Below are positions 52,596-61,789 of a stretch of DNA of 64,000 nt, one piece after another. The notes below the pieces were generated by a model. It was not told where the DNA came from. It made no database searches and saw only the letters and a program-made list of their open reading frames with translations. Position 1 is the first letter of the stretch; each line of letters begins with the position of its first letter. The position numbers and the translations under genes are program-made. This DNA comes from Flavihumibacter rivuli (GTDB taxonomy: Bacteria > Bacteroidota > Bacteroidia > Chitinophagales > Chitinophagaceae), in contig NZ_CP092334.1 of assembly GCF_018595685.2 (NCBI RefSeq), forward strand, positions 3,190,001 through 3,254,000, written 5' to 3'.

Positions 52596-54254
52596 ATGTA
52601 CGACATTCTGCAACTGAACGATATGCTCGTTCCTGAGTTGCTCGATATTGCGGAGCAACTGAAAATCCCTAATGCAAAGAAACTTGACAAGCAGGAGCTG
52701 ATCTACAAGATCCTGGACAAACAGGCTGTTCTGGCCAGTGAGGTAAAGAGTACCGATTCAGGTGAGAAAACCAAGAGGAAACGAATTGTAAAAGCTACTA
52801 CTGCACATACCACTGAGGAGGCTGTTGTGGAAAGCGAAGAAGAAAAGCCCAGGAAGGTTGAGCAGAAAAAACCGGTAGTAAAAAAAGAAGAAAAGCCGGC
52901 TCCCAATAAGAAGCCGCGCAAGAAACCCCAGGAATTACCTTTGAACGAGGAAGAAGAAGTGATGCCTGTTTTGCCTGTAGACACTGCAGATGAAGAACTT
53001 GGATCTGTGGTAGCCGAAGCGGAAGTTGGTGACCTGATCAGGCAGGAAGCAGAACCTGCTCCGGTTATGCCTCCCGTTGAACCCCAGCAAAGACCCCAAC
53101 ACCACCAGCGCAGGGAGAAGGATTATTTCAACATAGAATTTGATGGGGTTATTCCCGCGGAAGGCGTATTGGAAATGATGCCTGATGGGTATGGTTTCCT
53201 GCGCAGCAGCGACTATAACTACTTATCTTCCCCCGATGATGTATATGTATCTCCTTCCCAGATCAAGCTCTTTGGCCTGAAGACCGGTGATACTGTAAAC
53301 GGTACGGTTCGCCCTCCAAAAGAAGGGGAAAAATATTTTGCACTCTTGAAGGTAGAGACCATCAATGGTAAGCTTCCTGAAGAAGTGCGTGACAGGGTTC
53401 CTTTCGATTACCTCACCCCTCTGTTCCCATTCGAAAAGCTGAACCTGTTCACCGAGCCAAATGGTTACAGCACAAGGATGATCGACCTCTTCACCCCTAT
53501 AGGAAAGGGCCAGCGTGGACTGATCGTTGCCCAACCAAAAGTGGGTAAGACCGTCCTGTTGAAAGAAGTGGCCAATGCCATTGCTGCCAACCACCCCGAG
53601 TGTTACCTGATGGTAGTGCTGATCGATGAACGTCCGGAAGAAGTGACCGATATGGAGCGCAGCGTTAGGGCTGAAGTGATCGCTTCTACCTTTGACGAAC
53701 CGGCGGAGAAGCACGTGAAAGTGTCTGCCATGGCGCTCCAGAAAGCGAAGCGTTTGGTAGAATGCGGTCATGATGTGGTCATCCTCCTGGATTCCATCAC
53801 CCGTTTGGCCCGTGCCCACAATACCGTGGCGCCTGCCAGTGGTAAAGTGCTCAGCGGTGGTGTGGAAGCCAACGCCATGCAAAAGCCCAAGCAATTCTTT
53901 GGTGCGGCCCGTAAAATTGAGAACGGTGGATCATTGACCATCCTGGCAACAGCCCTCATTGATACTGGTAGTAAAATGGATGAAGTGATCTTTGAAGAAT
54001 TCAAGGGTACCGGTAACATGGAATTGCAGCTGGATAGGAGATTGGCCAACCGCCGTATCTTCCCGGCCATCGACCTGGTGGCATCGTCAACCCGTAGGGA
54101 TGACCTGCTGTTGGATCGTGATGTTTTGCAGCGCATGAACCTGCTGCGTTTGTATCTGAATGATATGAATACAGAAGAAGCTATGACTGAATTGCTTAAG
54201 CGTATGCGTGGAACCAAGAGCAATGAAGAGTTCCTGGCCAGCATGAATGGATAA
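52596..54254 (+). CDS. rho: Transcription termination factor Rho with disordered insertion
   Basis: 552 residues, longer than the usual about 420. The Rho N-terminal helical domain is at 1-45 ([26 protein letters not shown]). Residues about 50-172 are Lys/Glu/Pro-rich and low in complexity, a disordered insertion. The RNA-binding OB-fold follows ([30 protein letters not shown]), then the ATPase with Walker A PKVGKT near residue 313, Q-loop and R-loop. In Bacteroides thetaiotaomicron the equivalent insertion drives phase separation and activity (established knowledge). Confidence 0.97.
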   Translation: MYDILQLNDMLVPELLDIAEQLKIPNAKKLDKQELIYKILDKQAVLASEVKSTDSGEKTKRKRIVKATTAHTTEEAVVESEEEKPRKVEQKKPVVKKEEKPAPNKKPRKKPQELPLNEEEEVMPVLPVDTADEELGSVVAEAEVGDLIRQEAEPAPVMPPVEPQQRPQHHQRREKDYFNIEFDGVIPAEGVLEMMPDGYGFLRSSDYNYLSSPDDVYVSPSQIKLFGLKTGDTVNGTVRPPKEGEKYFALLKVETINGKLPEEVRDRVPFDYLTPLFPFEKLNLFTEPNGYSTRMIDLFTPIGKGQRGLIVAQPKVGKTVLLKEVANAIAANHPECYLMVVLIDERPEEVTDMERSVRAEVIASTFDEPAEKHVKVSAMALQKAKRLVECGHDVVILLDSITRLARAHNTVAPASGKVLSGGVEANAMQKPKQFFGAARKIENGGSLTILATALIDTGSKMDEVIFEEFKGTGNMELQLDRRLANRRIFPAIDLVASSTRRDDLLLDRDVLQRMNLLRLYLNDMNTEEAMTELLKRMRGTKSNEEFLASMNG

Positions 54255-54273
54255 TCCAGATGTAGATAATTGA

Positions 54274-54302
54274 ATGCCCTTCGGACCCGAAGGGCATTTT
54301 TT
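54274..54302 (+). terminator. Rho-independent terminator after rho
   Basis: ATGCCCTTC (54274-54282), loop region, GAAGGGCAT (54289-54297), then a T-run. It lies 20 nt past the rho stop. Confidence 0.9.
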
Positions 54303-54343
54303 ATGAAAGGAACAGAGAGTAAAATCTGCACTAATTTGCAGCC

Positions 54344-55456
54344 ATGGCAGTAAAACCACTGGAACTACAAAAGTTCATGGAGTTAGCTGAAGTCTATCCC
54401 GTCCTGGACGTAAGAAGTCCCGGGGAATTTTCCCATGCCAGGATACCAGGTGCGTACTCCCTCCCCCTTTTCTCTGATGAAGAGCGAAAGGTGGTGGGAA
54501 CGGCTTATAAACAACAGAGCAGGGAGCATGCCATCAAAATAGGGCTTGACTATTTTGGGGTGAAGATGAGGAAGATGGTGGAAGAGGTGGAGCGGCTACT
54601 GAAGGATTGGAAGAAGCAAGGCAGGCCAGGTGCCGAACACCAAACTGTCCTGGTCCATTGCTGGCGGGGCGGTATGAGAAGTGCAGGGGTTGCCTGGTTA
54701 CTGGACCTGTATGGCTTTAAGGTGTACACCCTCATTGGCGGTTATAAGGCCTATCGACGCTCTGTGTTGGATGCCTTTGAAATGGAATGGCCCATTCATA
54801 TCATAGGTGGCTATACAGGGGCGGGAAAGACTGACATCCTGCAGAAGCTTGAGCGTTTAGGCGAGCCCGTTATAGACCTGGAAGGGCTGGCCCATCATAA
54901 GGGTTCGGCATTTGGTCACCTCGGACTCTCTTCCCAACCCAGCCAGGAGATGTTTGAGAATTGCCTGGCGGGTGCACTGAGGAATGTATTGAAATCAGAA
55001 CAGGAAAAGACCCCCGGGAAGGTCCGTCCCATCTGGATGGAAGATGAAAGCCTGCGCATAGGGCACCTTTTCATTCCCCAGCCCCTTTATAAACAAATGC
55101 GAAAGGCACAATGCTACTTCATTGATATCCCATTTGAGGCAAGGCTTCAGCATATTGTGAAGGATTATGGGGTAGCCGACAGGGAGAACCTGATCCAGGC
55201 CACACTTCGCATCCAGAAAAGGTTAGGCGGACTGGAAACCAAACAGGCGATCAATTGCCTGATCGAAAATGATATTGAGGGGGCATTCACCATCTTGTTG
55301 AAGTATTACGATAAATGGTATGGGAAAAGTATCCATACGCGTGAGCCTGGTGCGCCACCGATAAGGATGTTGAACAGCACGGCAGTTGATGAGGCCCGGA
55401 ATGCCCAGCTATTATTGACCGCAGCCGGCAGTGGATTTGTACAAGAAAATAATTAA
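54344..55456 (+). CDS. mnmH: tRNA 2-selenouridine synthase
   Basis: 370 residues. An N-terminal rhodanese domain (VLDVRSPGEFSHARIPGAYSLPLF, catalytic Cys in VLVHCWRGGMRSA near residue 106) is fused to a P-loop domain (IGGYTGAGKTDIL near 160), the standard MnmH/SelU architecture. It replaces sulfur by selenium at the wobble 2-thiouridine of certain tRNAs using selenophosphate. selD, which makes selenophosphate, follows 6 nt later in the same operon. Confidence 0.95.
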   Translation: MAVKPLELQKFMELAEVYPVLDVRSPGEFSHARIPGAYSLPLFSDEERKVVGTAYKQQSREHAIKIGLDYFGVKMRKMVEEVERLLKDWKKQGRPGAEHQTVLVHCWRGGMRSAGVAWLLDLYGFKVYTLIGGYKAYRRSVLDAFEMEWPIHIIGGYTGAGKTDILQKLERLGEPVIDLEGLAHHKGSAFGHLGLSSQPSQEMFENCLAGALRNVLKSEQEKTPGKVRPIWMEDESLRIGHLFIPQPLYKQMRKAQCYFIDIPFEARLQHIVKDYGVADRENLIQATLRIQKRLGGLETKQAINCLIENDIEGAFTILLKYYDKWYGKSIHTREPGAPPIRMLNSTAVDEARNAQLLLTAAGSGFVQENN

Positions 55457-55462
55457 CCAGAC

Positions 55463-56521
55463 ATGTCAGAACAAACGATACGATTAACACAGTTTTCCCA
55501 TGGCGCTGGCTGTGGTTGTAAGATAGCACCGCAGGTATTGGAACAGATCGTTCACACCACTTCGCCAATGGCAGTGAACCCAAAGCTCCTGGTAGGGAAT
55601 GAGTCAAAGGATGATGCCGCAGTGTATGATATGGGAAATGGTAGTGCATTGATCACTACTACTGATTTCTTCATGCCCATTGTAGATGACCCCTTTGATT
55701 TTGGAAGGATAGCCGCGGCTAATGCTATCAGTGATGTATATGCGATGGGAGGAGACCCGATCGTTGCGATAGCGATCCTGGGCTGGCCTGTGGAGAAATT
55801 ACCGGCAGATATTGCAGCAAGGGTGCTTGAAGGGGGACGTGCTATTTGCGCGGAAGCTGGCATACCATTGGCAGGGGGACACAGCATAGATTCTCCAGAG
55901 CCCATCTTTGGCCTTTCAGTGAATGGGTTGGTCGACATAAGGAACCTGAAGCAGAATAATACAGCCCGCGAAGGAGACCTTCTTTTTATTACCAAACCCT
56001 TAGGGGTTGGGGTGCTTTCCACAGCACAGAAAAGAGGCGAGCTGCTCCCGGAGCATTATGATGCCATGGTTAAGCAATTGACCACCCTCAATAAGATCGG
56101 CGCTTCTTTGGGAAATATCCCAGGGGTAACTGCCATGACCGACATTACCGGTTTTGGATTGATGGGCCACCTGATAGAAATGGCAGAAGGGAGTGGTTTA
56201 ACCGCCCAGCTGTTCTACAATAGCATTCCCGTGCTGGAAGGGGTTAGGGACTACCTGGCTAAAAGGATCGTTCCGGATGCCACCTACCGTAACTGGAATA
56301 GTTATAGTAATAAGGTGGCTTTTGAAAAAGGAGTGAATGTAATGGAAGCATTTAGCCTGTTGCCTGACCCACAAACCAATGGCGGTCTACTTTTCTCCGT
56401 TTCACCCAATGCAATGGATGAGGTGGTTGGTTTATTGCAGTCAAAAGGAATGGATAAGTTCATCGAGCCTATTGGCAAATTGGAGGAAAAGGGGGAAAAG
56501 CTGGTAAGGGTCTCAGCATAA
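55463..56521 (+). CDS. selD: Selenide, water dikinase
   Basis: 352 residues. The catalytic Cys17 and Lys20 in HGAGCGCK match the family numbering; the codon is TGT, so this is the Cys form, not a selenocysteine form. Further motifs are VDDPFDFGRIAAANAISDVYAMGGDP near 73 and DITGFGLMGHLIEMAEGSGL near 229. It makes selenophosphate from selenide and ATP. It pairs with mnmH 6 nt upstream; no selA or selB lies in the window. Confidence 0.96.
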   Translation: MSEQTIRLTQFSHGAGCGCKIAPQVLEQIVHTTSPMAVNPKLLVGNESKDDAAVYDMGNGSALITTTDFFMPIVDDPFDFGRIAAANAISDVYAMGGDPIVAIAILGWPVEKLPADIAARVLEGGRAICAEAGIPLAGGHSIDSPEPIFGLSVNGLVDIRNLKQNNTAREGDLLFITKPLGVGVLSTAQKRGELLPEHYDAMVKQLTTLNKIGASLGNIPGVTAMTDITGFGLMGHLIEMAEGSGLTAQLFYNSIPVLEGVRDYLAKRIVPDATYRNWNSYSNKVAFEKGVNVMEAFSLLPDPQTNGGLLFSVSPNAMDEVVGLLQSKGMDKFIEPIGKLEEKGEKLVRVSA

Positions 56522-56541
56522 GCAAGACTGTTTTCTTTTAT

Positions 56542-56566
56542 AGCCGGCCCGGGTGCCGGCTTTTTT
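56542..56566 (+). terminator. Rho-independent terminator after selD
   Basis: AGCCGGC (56542-56548), 6-nt loop, GCCGGCT (56555-56561), then T-run, which reaches the stop of the convergent ctlX-like gene. Confidence 0.9.
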
Positions 56567-57482
56567 ATTCCTTTTCCGGAGCGAAGATCTCGGCCATCAT
56601 ACACCTCACGCTACCGCCGCCAATCGTTTCGATGGTAGGGATAGGTATGGGTAGTAATTCCCCGTGTGCTGAAAGCTTCCTACGTTGCTCATTGGTCAGG
56701 CTATCGAAAGCAGCCTGGCTCATGGCAATGAACGGTTGCCCCTTCTTGTTTTTTACTTCCAGCATATTGCCTGCAAAGGCATCCATTTGGTCGAAACTGA
56801 TAGCAATAAGTTCATGGCCAGTTTGCTCAAGCGATCCAATGAGCCTGCTTCTTTCATCCTCATTTTTTATTGCGCTGGTGCAGAGAATGGCAAAGCTGGT
56901 ACCCAAAGCCATTAATACATTGGTATGATAGATGCTTTTTCCAAAGCGGTCAGCTGCCTGGAATGGAAAGGCGCGGTAACCTGTATATGATGCATAGGAT
57001 AACAGCAATTGCTCATCCGTCCGCGGGGAAATAGCCGCATAAATGATTTTTTCCTGATGGTCCATGATCATGCTGCCCGTTCCTTCCAGGAAAGCTCCAT
57101 AGGGGTTCTCCCTCCAATCCTTTATCTCCTTTACCTTGAAATGCCCGGATAATTCTGCAAGCAAATCTTCCCTCACTTCAAGTTGCCTGGATGCGGCCTG
57201 CATGGGATAGATATGCAAGGTCCCATCAGGGCCAAGACTGAACCAATTGTTGGGGAAAACCGCATCTGGTTTCTTTGGTTCAGGATCGTCTTCCAACACC
57301 AATACATGGATATCCTTGTTTCGGAGAAGGGAGACCATATGGTCAAATTCTTCCCTGGCAAGGCTCGCCAGCTTTTCAGGGTCCAGTCCTGTTTGTTTCT
57401 GGAAAGCATTGGTAACAGCGGTGTCCGGGTTAAAGCCAAAAGAGGCGGGACGGATCATGGCAATAGAAGAAGCAGCCTGCAT
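56565..57482 (-). CDS. ctlX: Arginine-deiminase-related hydrolase (CtlX type)
   Basis: 305 residues. It matches the amidinotransferase/arginine deiminase fold: MIRPASFGFNPDTA at the start, DAVFPNNWFSLGPDGTLHIYPM near 73, a His in IYHTNVLMALG near 188, and the nucleophile Cys in GGGSVRCMMAEIF near 296. CtlX proteins hydrolyse citrulline to ornithine in citrulline-utilising Bacteroidota and related bacteria (the assignment is by resemblance, so it stays tentative). It is followed on the same strand, upstream, by the methyltransferase and pterin-dehydratase genes. Confidence 0.82.
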   Translation of the reverse strand: MQAASSIAMIRPASFGFNPDTAVTNAFQKQTGLDPEKLASLAREEFDHMVSLLRNKDIHVLVLEDDPEPKKPDAVFPNNWFSLGPDGTLHIYPMQAASRQLEVREDLLAELSGHFKVKEIKDWRENPYGAFLEGTGSMIMDHQEKIIYAAISPRTDEQLLLSYASYTGYRAFPFQAADRFGKSIYHTNVLMALGTSFAILCTSAIKNEDERSRLIGSLEQTGHELIAISFDQMDAFAGNMLEVKNKKGQPFIAMSQAAFDSLTNEQRRKLSAHGELLPIPIPTIETIGGGSVRCMMAEIFAPEKE

Positions 57483-57485
57483 ACA

Positions 57486-58172
57486 TTATGGTTGGGCCAC
57501 AAATATAAGGGAGGCGGGCATGCCGGTCTCGGGGTGGATCGGCTCCCTGATGTCAGTGATGGCATAGCCGCAATGGTGAAGTAGCCTGAACCATCCATTG
57601 AAGGTGCGGAAATACCATGGGGCCGGGTCATTGAAATCTGGTGAAAAACCATTCCAGCTTCCTTCCCGCCATCCATCCCGGTAAGGCAGATCACCACAGC
57701 TGCTATAAGGATGTAGGGTCTGGATCACCAGTTTGCCTTTCGGTGAGAAGAAAGGAATGATAGCCGTTAACAGATACCCTACCAGTTCATTGCCAAAAAG
57801 GGAGAAGTTGAAGCTGATCACATCATAACTCCTGGCTGGTTTATATTGGCCAGCAATAATGTCCTGGTAGGAGGCTATAGTGAAATGGGAAGCCTTGAAT
57901 TTTTGGCCTGCCATAGCAACCAGGTTAGGTATGGCGTCAGCGCCTTCGGCAACAACACCGGGAAGTTTTTCGTTGATCGCACGAACGAGCCAGCCTTCGC
58001 CACAGCCCAGGTCTAGATAAGTTGAAGGAGATAGTTCTACAATGTTATTTACAATAGCTTCATTGGTCACCAGCACCCTGCTCCGGATCGCATTGGAATC
58101 AATGGCTGTATTCCATGCTCCGGCATTGGTATGCCAGCTCCGGAGGATATGGTCTTCGTTTGGGTTGCTCAT
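57486..58172 (-). CDS. Class I SAM-dependent methyltransferase
   Basis: 228 residues. SAM motif [16 protein letters not shown] near residue 54, a following acidic residue in VAEGADAIP near 76, and [15 protein letters not shown] as the post-motif segment. Substrate unknown. Its start overlaps the end of the pterin-dehydratase gene by 4 nt (ATGA-type junction at 58169-58172), and its stop is 3 nt from the start of the ctlX-like gene, so the three form an operon. Confidence 0.88.
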   Translation of the reverse strand: MSNPNEDHILRSWHTNAGAWNTAIDSNAIRSRVLVTNEAIVNNIVELSPSTYLDLGCGEGWLVRAINEKLPGVVAEGADAIPNLVAMAGQKFKASHFTIASYQDIIAGQYKPARSYDVISFNFSLFGNELVGYLLTAIIPFFSPKGKLVIQTLHPYSSCGDLPYRDGWREGSWNGFSPDFNDPAPWYFRTFNGWFRLLHHCGYAITDIREPIHPETGMPASLIFVAQP

Positions 58173-58402
58173 GATAAGAGTTGATCGATCCTGGTAGCCA
58201 GCTGCCTGTCCTTATCAGTAACGATATTGCCGGCGTCATGTGTGCTTAGCCAGATCTCCACCTTGTTCCAGACATTGGACCAAAGCGGGTGATGGTTCAT
58301 TTTTTCAGCTTCGATCGCGACCCTGGTCATAAAAGCGAAAGCTTCGGAAAAGTCACGGAAACGAAACTCTTTATAGAGCTGGTTATTGATTTCCTGCCAC
58401 AT
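58169..58402 (-). CDS. phhB: Pterin-4a-carbinolamine dehydratase
   Basis: 77 residues, short for the family but complete. The active-site pattern [26 protein letters not shown] holds the His-His-Pro motif, the aromatic residue and the second His, and Asp in TDKDRQLA follows, as in PCD/DCoH enzymes. It recycles oxidised tetrahydrobiopterin-type pterins after aromatic amino acid hydroxylation; no hydroxylase gene is adjacent. First gene of the three-gene unit with the methyltransferase and ctlX-like gene. Confidence 0.9.
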   Translation of the reverse strand: MWQEINNQLYKEFRFRDFSEAFAFMTRVAIEAEKMNHHPLWSNVWNKVEIWLSTHDAGNIVTDKDRQLATRIDQLLS

Positions 58403-58469
58403 GGTTGAGGATTTTTAAACGAAACCTTTTACTTAATAGGAACAAGCAGGAACCGAAATGGTTGCTGTC

Positions 58470-59120
58470 TCAGACAGTATTGAAGTTCGCAATGCATATT
58501 TTCTTTTTCCCCCACCAAAGCGTACACATTACCTTGCGGTCCTCTTTGAATCCAACTTTTTCCCATGATCCCCTGGAGGCCTTATTTTCCCTGCGGATGA
58601 TGGAAACTGCATAATCCTTTTTGTTATTGATAAGCTCCTTTTCTCCATAGTGGACCAGGTAGGCATTGAGTCCTTTCCTTCTATGAGTGGGATGGCAGAA
58701 ACTGTCAAACTGGTACCCTTCATTTGGCTCCAGTGGTAAATAGAACCCCTCGTTGAAAGGGTTGGGTAACTCAATATTGGAGTAGGAGATCCAGATATAG
58801 GCTGCCAGTTCATCACCTTTGAAAATGCCATAGGAATGGTAAGCGGGGTTCTCTAGTTGCTTTTTGAATAGTTCCAGTTTTGAGTCGCGGAAAAGAAAAT
58901 GGGTTGCGGCAGAGAAATCCGATAGTGCAAGTTTTTTCAGGTGGTAGCCTTCTGGTAAGGTAATGGATGAAATGGTTGCGGCATTGCATTTCTTCTTGTA
59001 GACCAAGTAGGTATGCTTGAATATGCCTAGTTTTTCCAACACTTTTTTTATCATCAGGGTGCCGGCATTGGCATAGCCAAATTGCTTGATTTTATCACTA
59101 AAGTTTTCTACCTGAGGCAT
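58470..59120 (-). CDS. GNAT family acetyltransferase-like protein
   Basis: 216 residues, Lys-rich, with a GNAT-like core: IFKGDELAAYIWISYSN (strand 4 region) near residue 105, QFDSFCHPTHRRKGLNAYLVHYGEKEL (acetyl-CoA loop RRKGLN) near 148, and a final SWEKVGFKEDRKV strand pair. The N-terminal 50 residues are basic and not typical. Substrate unknown. Its upstream region holds two AT-rich palindromes that may be control sites. Confidence 0.82.
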   Translation of the reverse strand: MPQVENFSDKIKQFGYANAGTLMIKKVLEKLGIFKHTYLVYKKKCNAATISSITLPEGYHLKKLALSDFSAATHFLFRDSKLELFKKQLENPAYHSYGIFKGDELAAYIWISYSNIELPNPFNEGFYLPLEPNEGYQFDSFCHPTHRRKGLNAYLVHYGEKELINNKKDYAVSIIRRENKASRGSWEKVGFKEDRKVMCTLWWGKKKICIANFNTV

Positions 59121-59264
59121 ATGACGGGCTTGGTTTACAAATCGGTTTATTCAAAAGGACAAAAGACCCATACAGGCGCCAGCCTTCTAAACAAACGAGA
59201 TTAATTCGCCGGTAATTGTTGTTCACCGGGTAAAATGCCAAATAGGATAAGATACTCGGATATG

Positions 59265-59316
59265 AATTTGATATGTATCAAATTGATTATAAACACAATT
59301 TAGCGAATTGTGTTTA
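59265..59316. repeat. Two tandem AT-rich perfect palindromes
   Basis: AATTTGATA-tg-TATCAAATT (59265-59284) and TAAACACAATT-tagcg-AATTGTGTTTA (59290-59316), 5 nt apart, in the 237-nt gap between the GNAT gene start (59120) and the end of the IPExxxVDY gene (59358). Both have perfect arms (9 and 11 bp). Possible operators of the GNAT gene or transcript-end hairpins. Confidence 0.5.
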
Positions 59317-59357
59317 AACTTCATGTTTTTTAATGTGACTGGGTAAAATGGTTGGGC

Positions 59358-59792
59358 TCAAAAGATCAGGTGGTCCTTATGCTTGATCTTTTCATTCGTC
59401 AATTCGGTTACCAACTGTACAGCACTAATGGACCTGATGGATTGTATGATTTCCTGCAGGGCTACCTGGTCAATAACATCGCCTTTGACCAGCCATAGGA
59501 AGTCCAGGTGCTTGAACTCCGGCAACAGGTATTCCCCGTCATGGTGGTTGTTGTATAGATAATGGATAAGCGAGGAATTAGGCTCTGGATATTGGTAAAT
59601 GGGGAAGAAATAGTTCCGTTGCTTTTTACTGAGCTGGATCTCAATGTCATTGTTCAGGCGGAACCTGAACCTGAACCTTTGGTTCAGCTGCCAGCAAAAC
59701 TGGTAGTCCTTCACCTTGGCCACAATACCTAGGAGCTTTGAGTCCTCAAAGAACTCCTCCGCCATTTCCGATACGTCCAGTTTTAGTTTCAT
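59358..59792 (-). CDS. IPExxxVDY family protein
   Basis: 144 residues, cytoplasmic, of a family so far seen mainly in Bacteroidota. The naming motif is present in a variant form, LPEFKHLDFLWLVKG near residue 92, within a beta-rich core (FRFRFRLNNDIEIQL, YFFPIYQYPEPNSSLIHYLYNN). Function unknown. It is probably its own unit: the M28 gene upstream ends in a terminator. Confidence 0.85.
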   Translation of the reverse strand: MKLKLDVSEMAEEFFEDSKLLGIVAKVKDYQFCWQLNQRFRFRFRLNNDIEIQLSKKQRNYFFPIYQYPEPNSSLIHYLYNNHHDGEYLLPEFKHLDFLWLVKGDVIDQVALQEIIQSIRSISAVQLVTELTNEKIKHKDHLIF

Positions 59793-59808
59793 GCCCCTAA
59801 ATTATCAC

Positions 59809-59839
59809 CAAAAAAAATGCCGGGAAAAATTCCCGGCAT
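59809..59839 (-). terminator. Rho-independent terminator after the M28 peptidase gene
   Basis: ATGCCGGGAA (59817-59826), 3-nt loop, TTCCCGGCAT (59830-59839). The A-run to the left becomes a U-run on the minus strand. Confidence 0.92.
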
Positions 59840-59847
59840 GGATATGA

Positions 59848-61506
59848 TCAAAATTCAATATTGCCCTCCAGTTCGGATTCACCTCGTTTATACTTCACCG
59901 TTGTCTTATCCCCTTTCCTGAATTTTCCGAGCGCCTGCATATACTGCTCAACTGAACTTACCGGGTAGGTGCCCAGTTGTACAATGATGTCACCTGTCTT
60001 TACCCCTGCCTTGCTGGCCGGCCTTCCGTCCGTTACACCATCCACTTTAACACCATTGCCACTGAAACTGTAATCGGGCATTATTCCCATGCTCACGCTG
60101 AACCTTGCAGAAGTGGTCGTTTGCTGTTCCCTTGTCTTGGTGAACACCAGCTTTTCCTGTTCATTGGCCTGTTTGATGACTCCCTGGACCAGTTTCAGGA
60201 TCTGCAACTGACCTGTTACATTCACTTTTTCTGCGTCATCGCTGGGTTTATGGTAGTCGGTGTGCAGACCGGTAAAGAAGAACAACACCGGCAGGTCCTT
60301 CCTATAGAAGGAGGTGTGGTCACTTGGACCGGTACCGCTGCTATCATACTTGATATTGAAGTAACGTGCATCACTAACCGAATTAAAAATACTTCCCCAG
60401 GAAGGCGAAGTGCCAATTCCCCCAACGGTTATGGATTTGCTGCTGTCGTTTAGCCTTCCCACCATATCCATATTGATCATATAGTTGACGGTATTAAGGG
60501 CTATTGTAGGGTTCTCGGCAAAATACTTCGACCCAAACAGCCCCAGTTCTTCCCCTGAAAAGGCTAGGAACAGGTAATTGGTGTTTTTCTGCTTATCCTT
60601 CTTTAAGCTTCTGGCCAACTCAATAAGGGTAGAAGTTCCGCTGGCATTATCATCGGCTCCATTGTGGATGAGGCGTTCGCCGTTCCTCAACATGGAATTG
60701 CCGTCTTCGCCAAATCCAAGGTGGTCGTAGTGTGCCCCAATGATCACTGTCCTGGCCGCCCCATTGTCAAGGTAGCCCACTACGTTATGTCCCTGTCTTT
60801 CATTCTTTTTGAAGCCGGTCTTGAGTTTGACCTCAACCATGGCGGTTTCATCAACCAGGTATTTTTTAGCGATGGCATCTGAGAGGCAAAGCACCGGAAT
60901 GGGAAGTTGATCCCCTTTTTGCTTGGGGTTAAACTTGATGTCCTCGCCTATATTGTAAATAAGGAGGGCTGTTGCGCCTTTGGAAGCATACTCCTTTATT
61001 TTGGCTTGCAAATGTGCATCCAGGTCGAAATGGGGGTTCCCGCTATTGGCCTGTTTTTCAGCAGCCAGGTCCATGAACCATGGCTGGCCGCTTTCCTTCA
61101 GTGCAACCGAAGGCATGGCTTCCAGGATCTTCTCGGGCGACAGGGCCATTGGGAAGAAGTCCTTGTCCTTGATTTCATTTCCCTCGATGAAAAGGTAACT
61201 GTTCCCCTTGTATTCCAGTCCGTCATAAATACTGAATGCCTGGAACCAACTGTTATCGGCACCTTTAGGTGTAAGGCCGATCTCTGCAAATTGCTTGCTG
61301 ATATAATTCCTTGCCAGTTCTTCCCCCCGGCTTCCTGCCCGGCGACCCTCTAACTTGTCGTCCGCCAGGTAGTTCACATGGGCCTGGAGCTGTTGGATCA
61401 CCTGCTTATCGGATTTTTTCAATTTCTGGGCATAACCCATTTGGGTCAGTAATAGGGCCGCGGTTAAGGCAGCTTTCTCAAAAGGATGCATAAAGAAAGG
61501 TTTCAT
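59848..61506 (-). CDS. Secreted M28 family aminopeptidase with PDZ domain
   Basis: 552 residues with a signal peptide ending near MGYAQ. Metal-ligand motifs of the M28 family: VIIGAHYDHLGFG near 253, GADDNASGTSTLIELA near 283, FSGEELGLFGSKYF near 316 and NMDMVGR near 344; His in HKPSDDAEKV near 417. The last 90 residues are a PDZ domain (VKVDGVTDGRPASKAGVKTGDIIVQL). A PA-like insert sits before the catalytic domain. It acts in the periplasm as an aminopeptidase. TAACTTTG at 61521-61514 is a perfect -7 box 8 nt from the ATG. Confidence 0.92.
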   Translation of the reverse strand: MKPFFMHPFEKAALTAALLLTQMGYAQKLKKSDKQVIQQLQAHVNYLADDKLEGRRAGSRGEELARNYISKQFAEIGLTPKGADNSWFQAFSIYDGLEYKGNSYLFIEGNEIKDKDFFPMALSPEKILEAMPSVALKESGQPWFMDLAAEKQANSGNPHFDLDAHLQAKIKEYASKGATALLIYNIGEDIKFNPKQKGDQLPIPVLCLSDAIAKKYLVDETAMVEVKLKTGFKKNERQGHNVVGYLDNGAARTVIIGAHYDHLGFGEDGNSMLRNGERLIHNGADDNASGTSTLIELARSLKKDKQKNTNYLFLAFSGEELGLFGSKYFAENPTIALNTVNYMINMDMVGRLNDSSKSITVGGIGTSPSWGSIFNSVSDARYFNIKYDSSGTGPSDHTSFYRKDLPVLFFFTGLHTDYHKPSDDAEKVNVTGQLQILKLVQGVIKQANEQEKLVFTKTREQQTTTSARFSVSMGIMPDYSFSGNGVKVDGVTDGRPASKAGVKTGDIIVQLGTYPVSSVEQYMQALGKFRKGDKTTVKYKRGESELEGNIEF

Positions 61507-61618
61507 CGTGGGGCAAAGTTACCGATGTGAACACTAATACCGTGCCGCTTCAAATATTTTAGGAAGAAGTTCCGGCCAGGGGATCATTGGGGTGGATGTG
61601 ATCAGCGAAACCTGTAAA

Positions 61619-61701
61619 GTTCCTGAATTTTCGGGAATAATTCCCGGTTTTGGGAACATATTATATAATATGGAATTCTGGCCATCTTTCCTTTACTTTT
61701 G
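61619..61701 (+). promoter_or_regulatory. Nested palindromes and promoter of the SNF2 helicase gene
   Basis: CGGGAA-taa-TTCCCG (61632-61646) lies inside a looser pair GTTCC/GGAAC (61619-61623, 61653-61657). It is followed by the 16-bp palindrome CATATTATATAATATG (61657-61672), which has no spacer. The -7 box TACTTTTG (61694-61701) starts 21 nt later, so the second palindrome occupies the -33 position, where no TTG is present. The remaining part of the 283-nt gap (61507-61789) holds the M28 promoter and nothing else I recognise. Confidence 0.5.
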
Positions 61702-61789
61702 CCAATTGTCCTTTTCGTAAATGACCCTTTGCCGTAAGTGGTTGGGTAAAGAATGCCACAACCAGGAAGGGGTGAAATATTATAGTTGA

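Noticed and set aside
55463..56521. Possible in-frame selenocysteine codon in selD.
   Set aside because: The catalytic position is encoded by TGT (Cys17), and the frame is open without readthrough.
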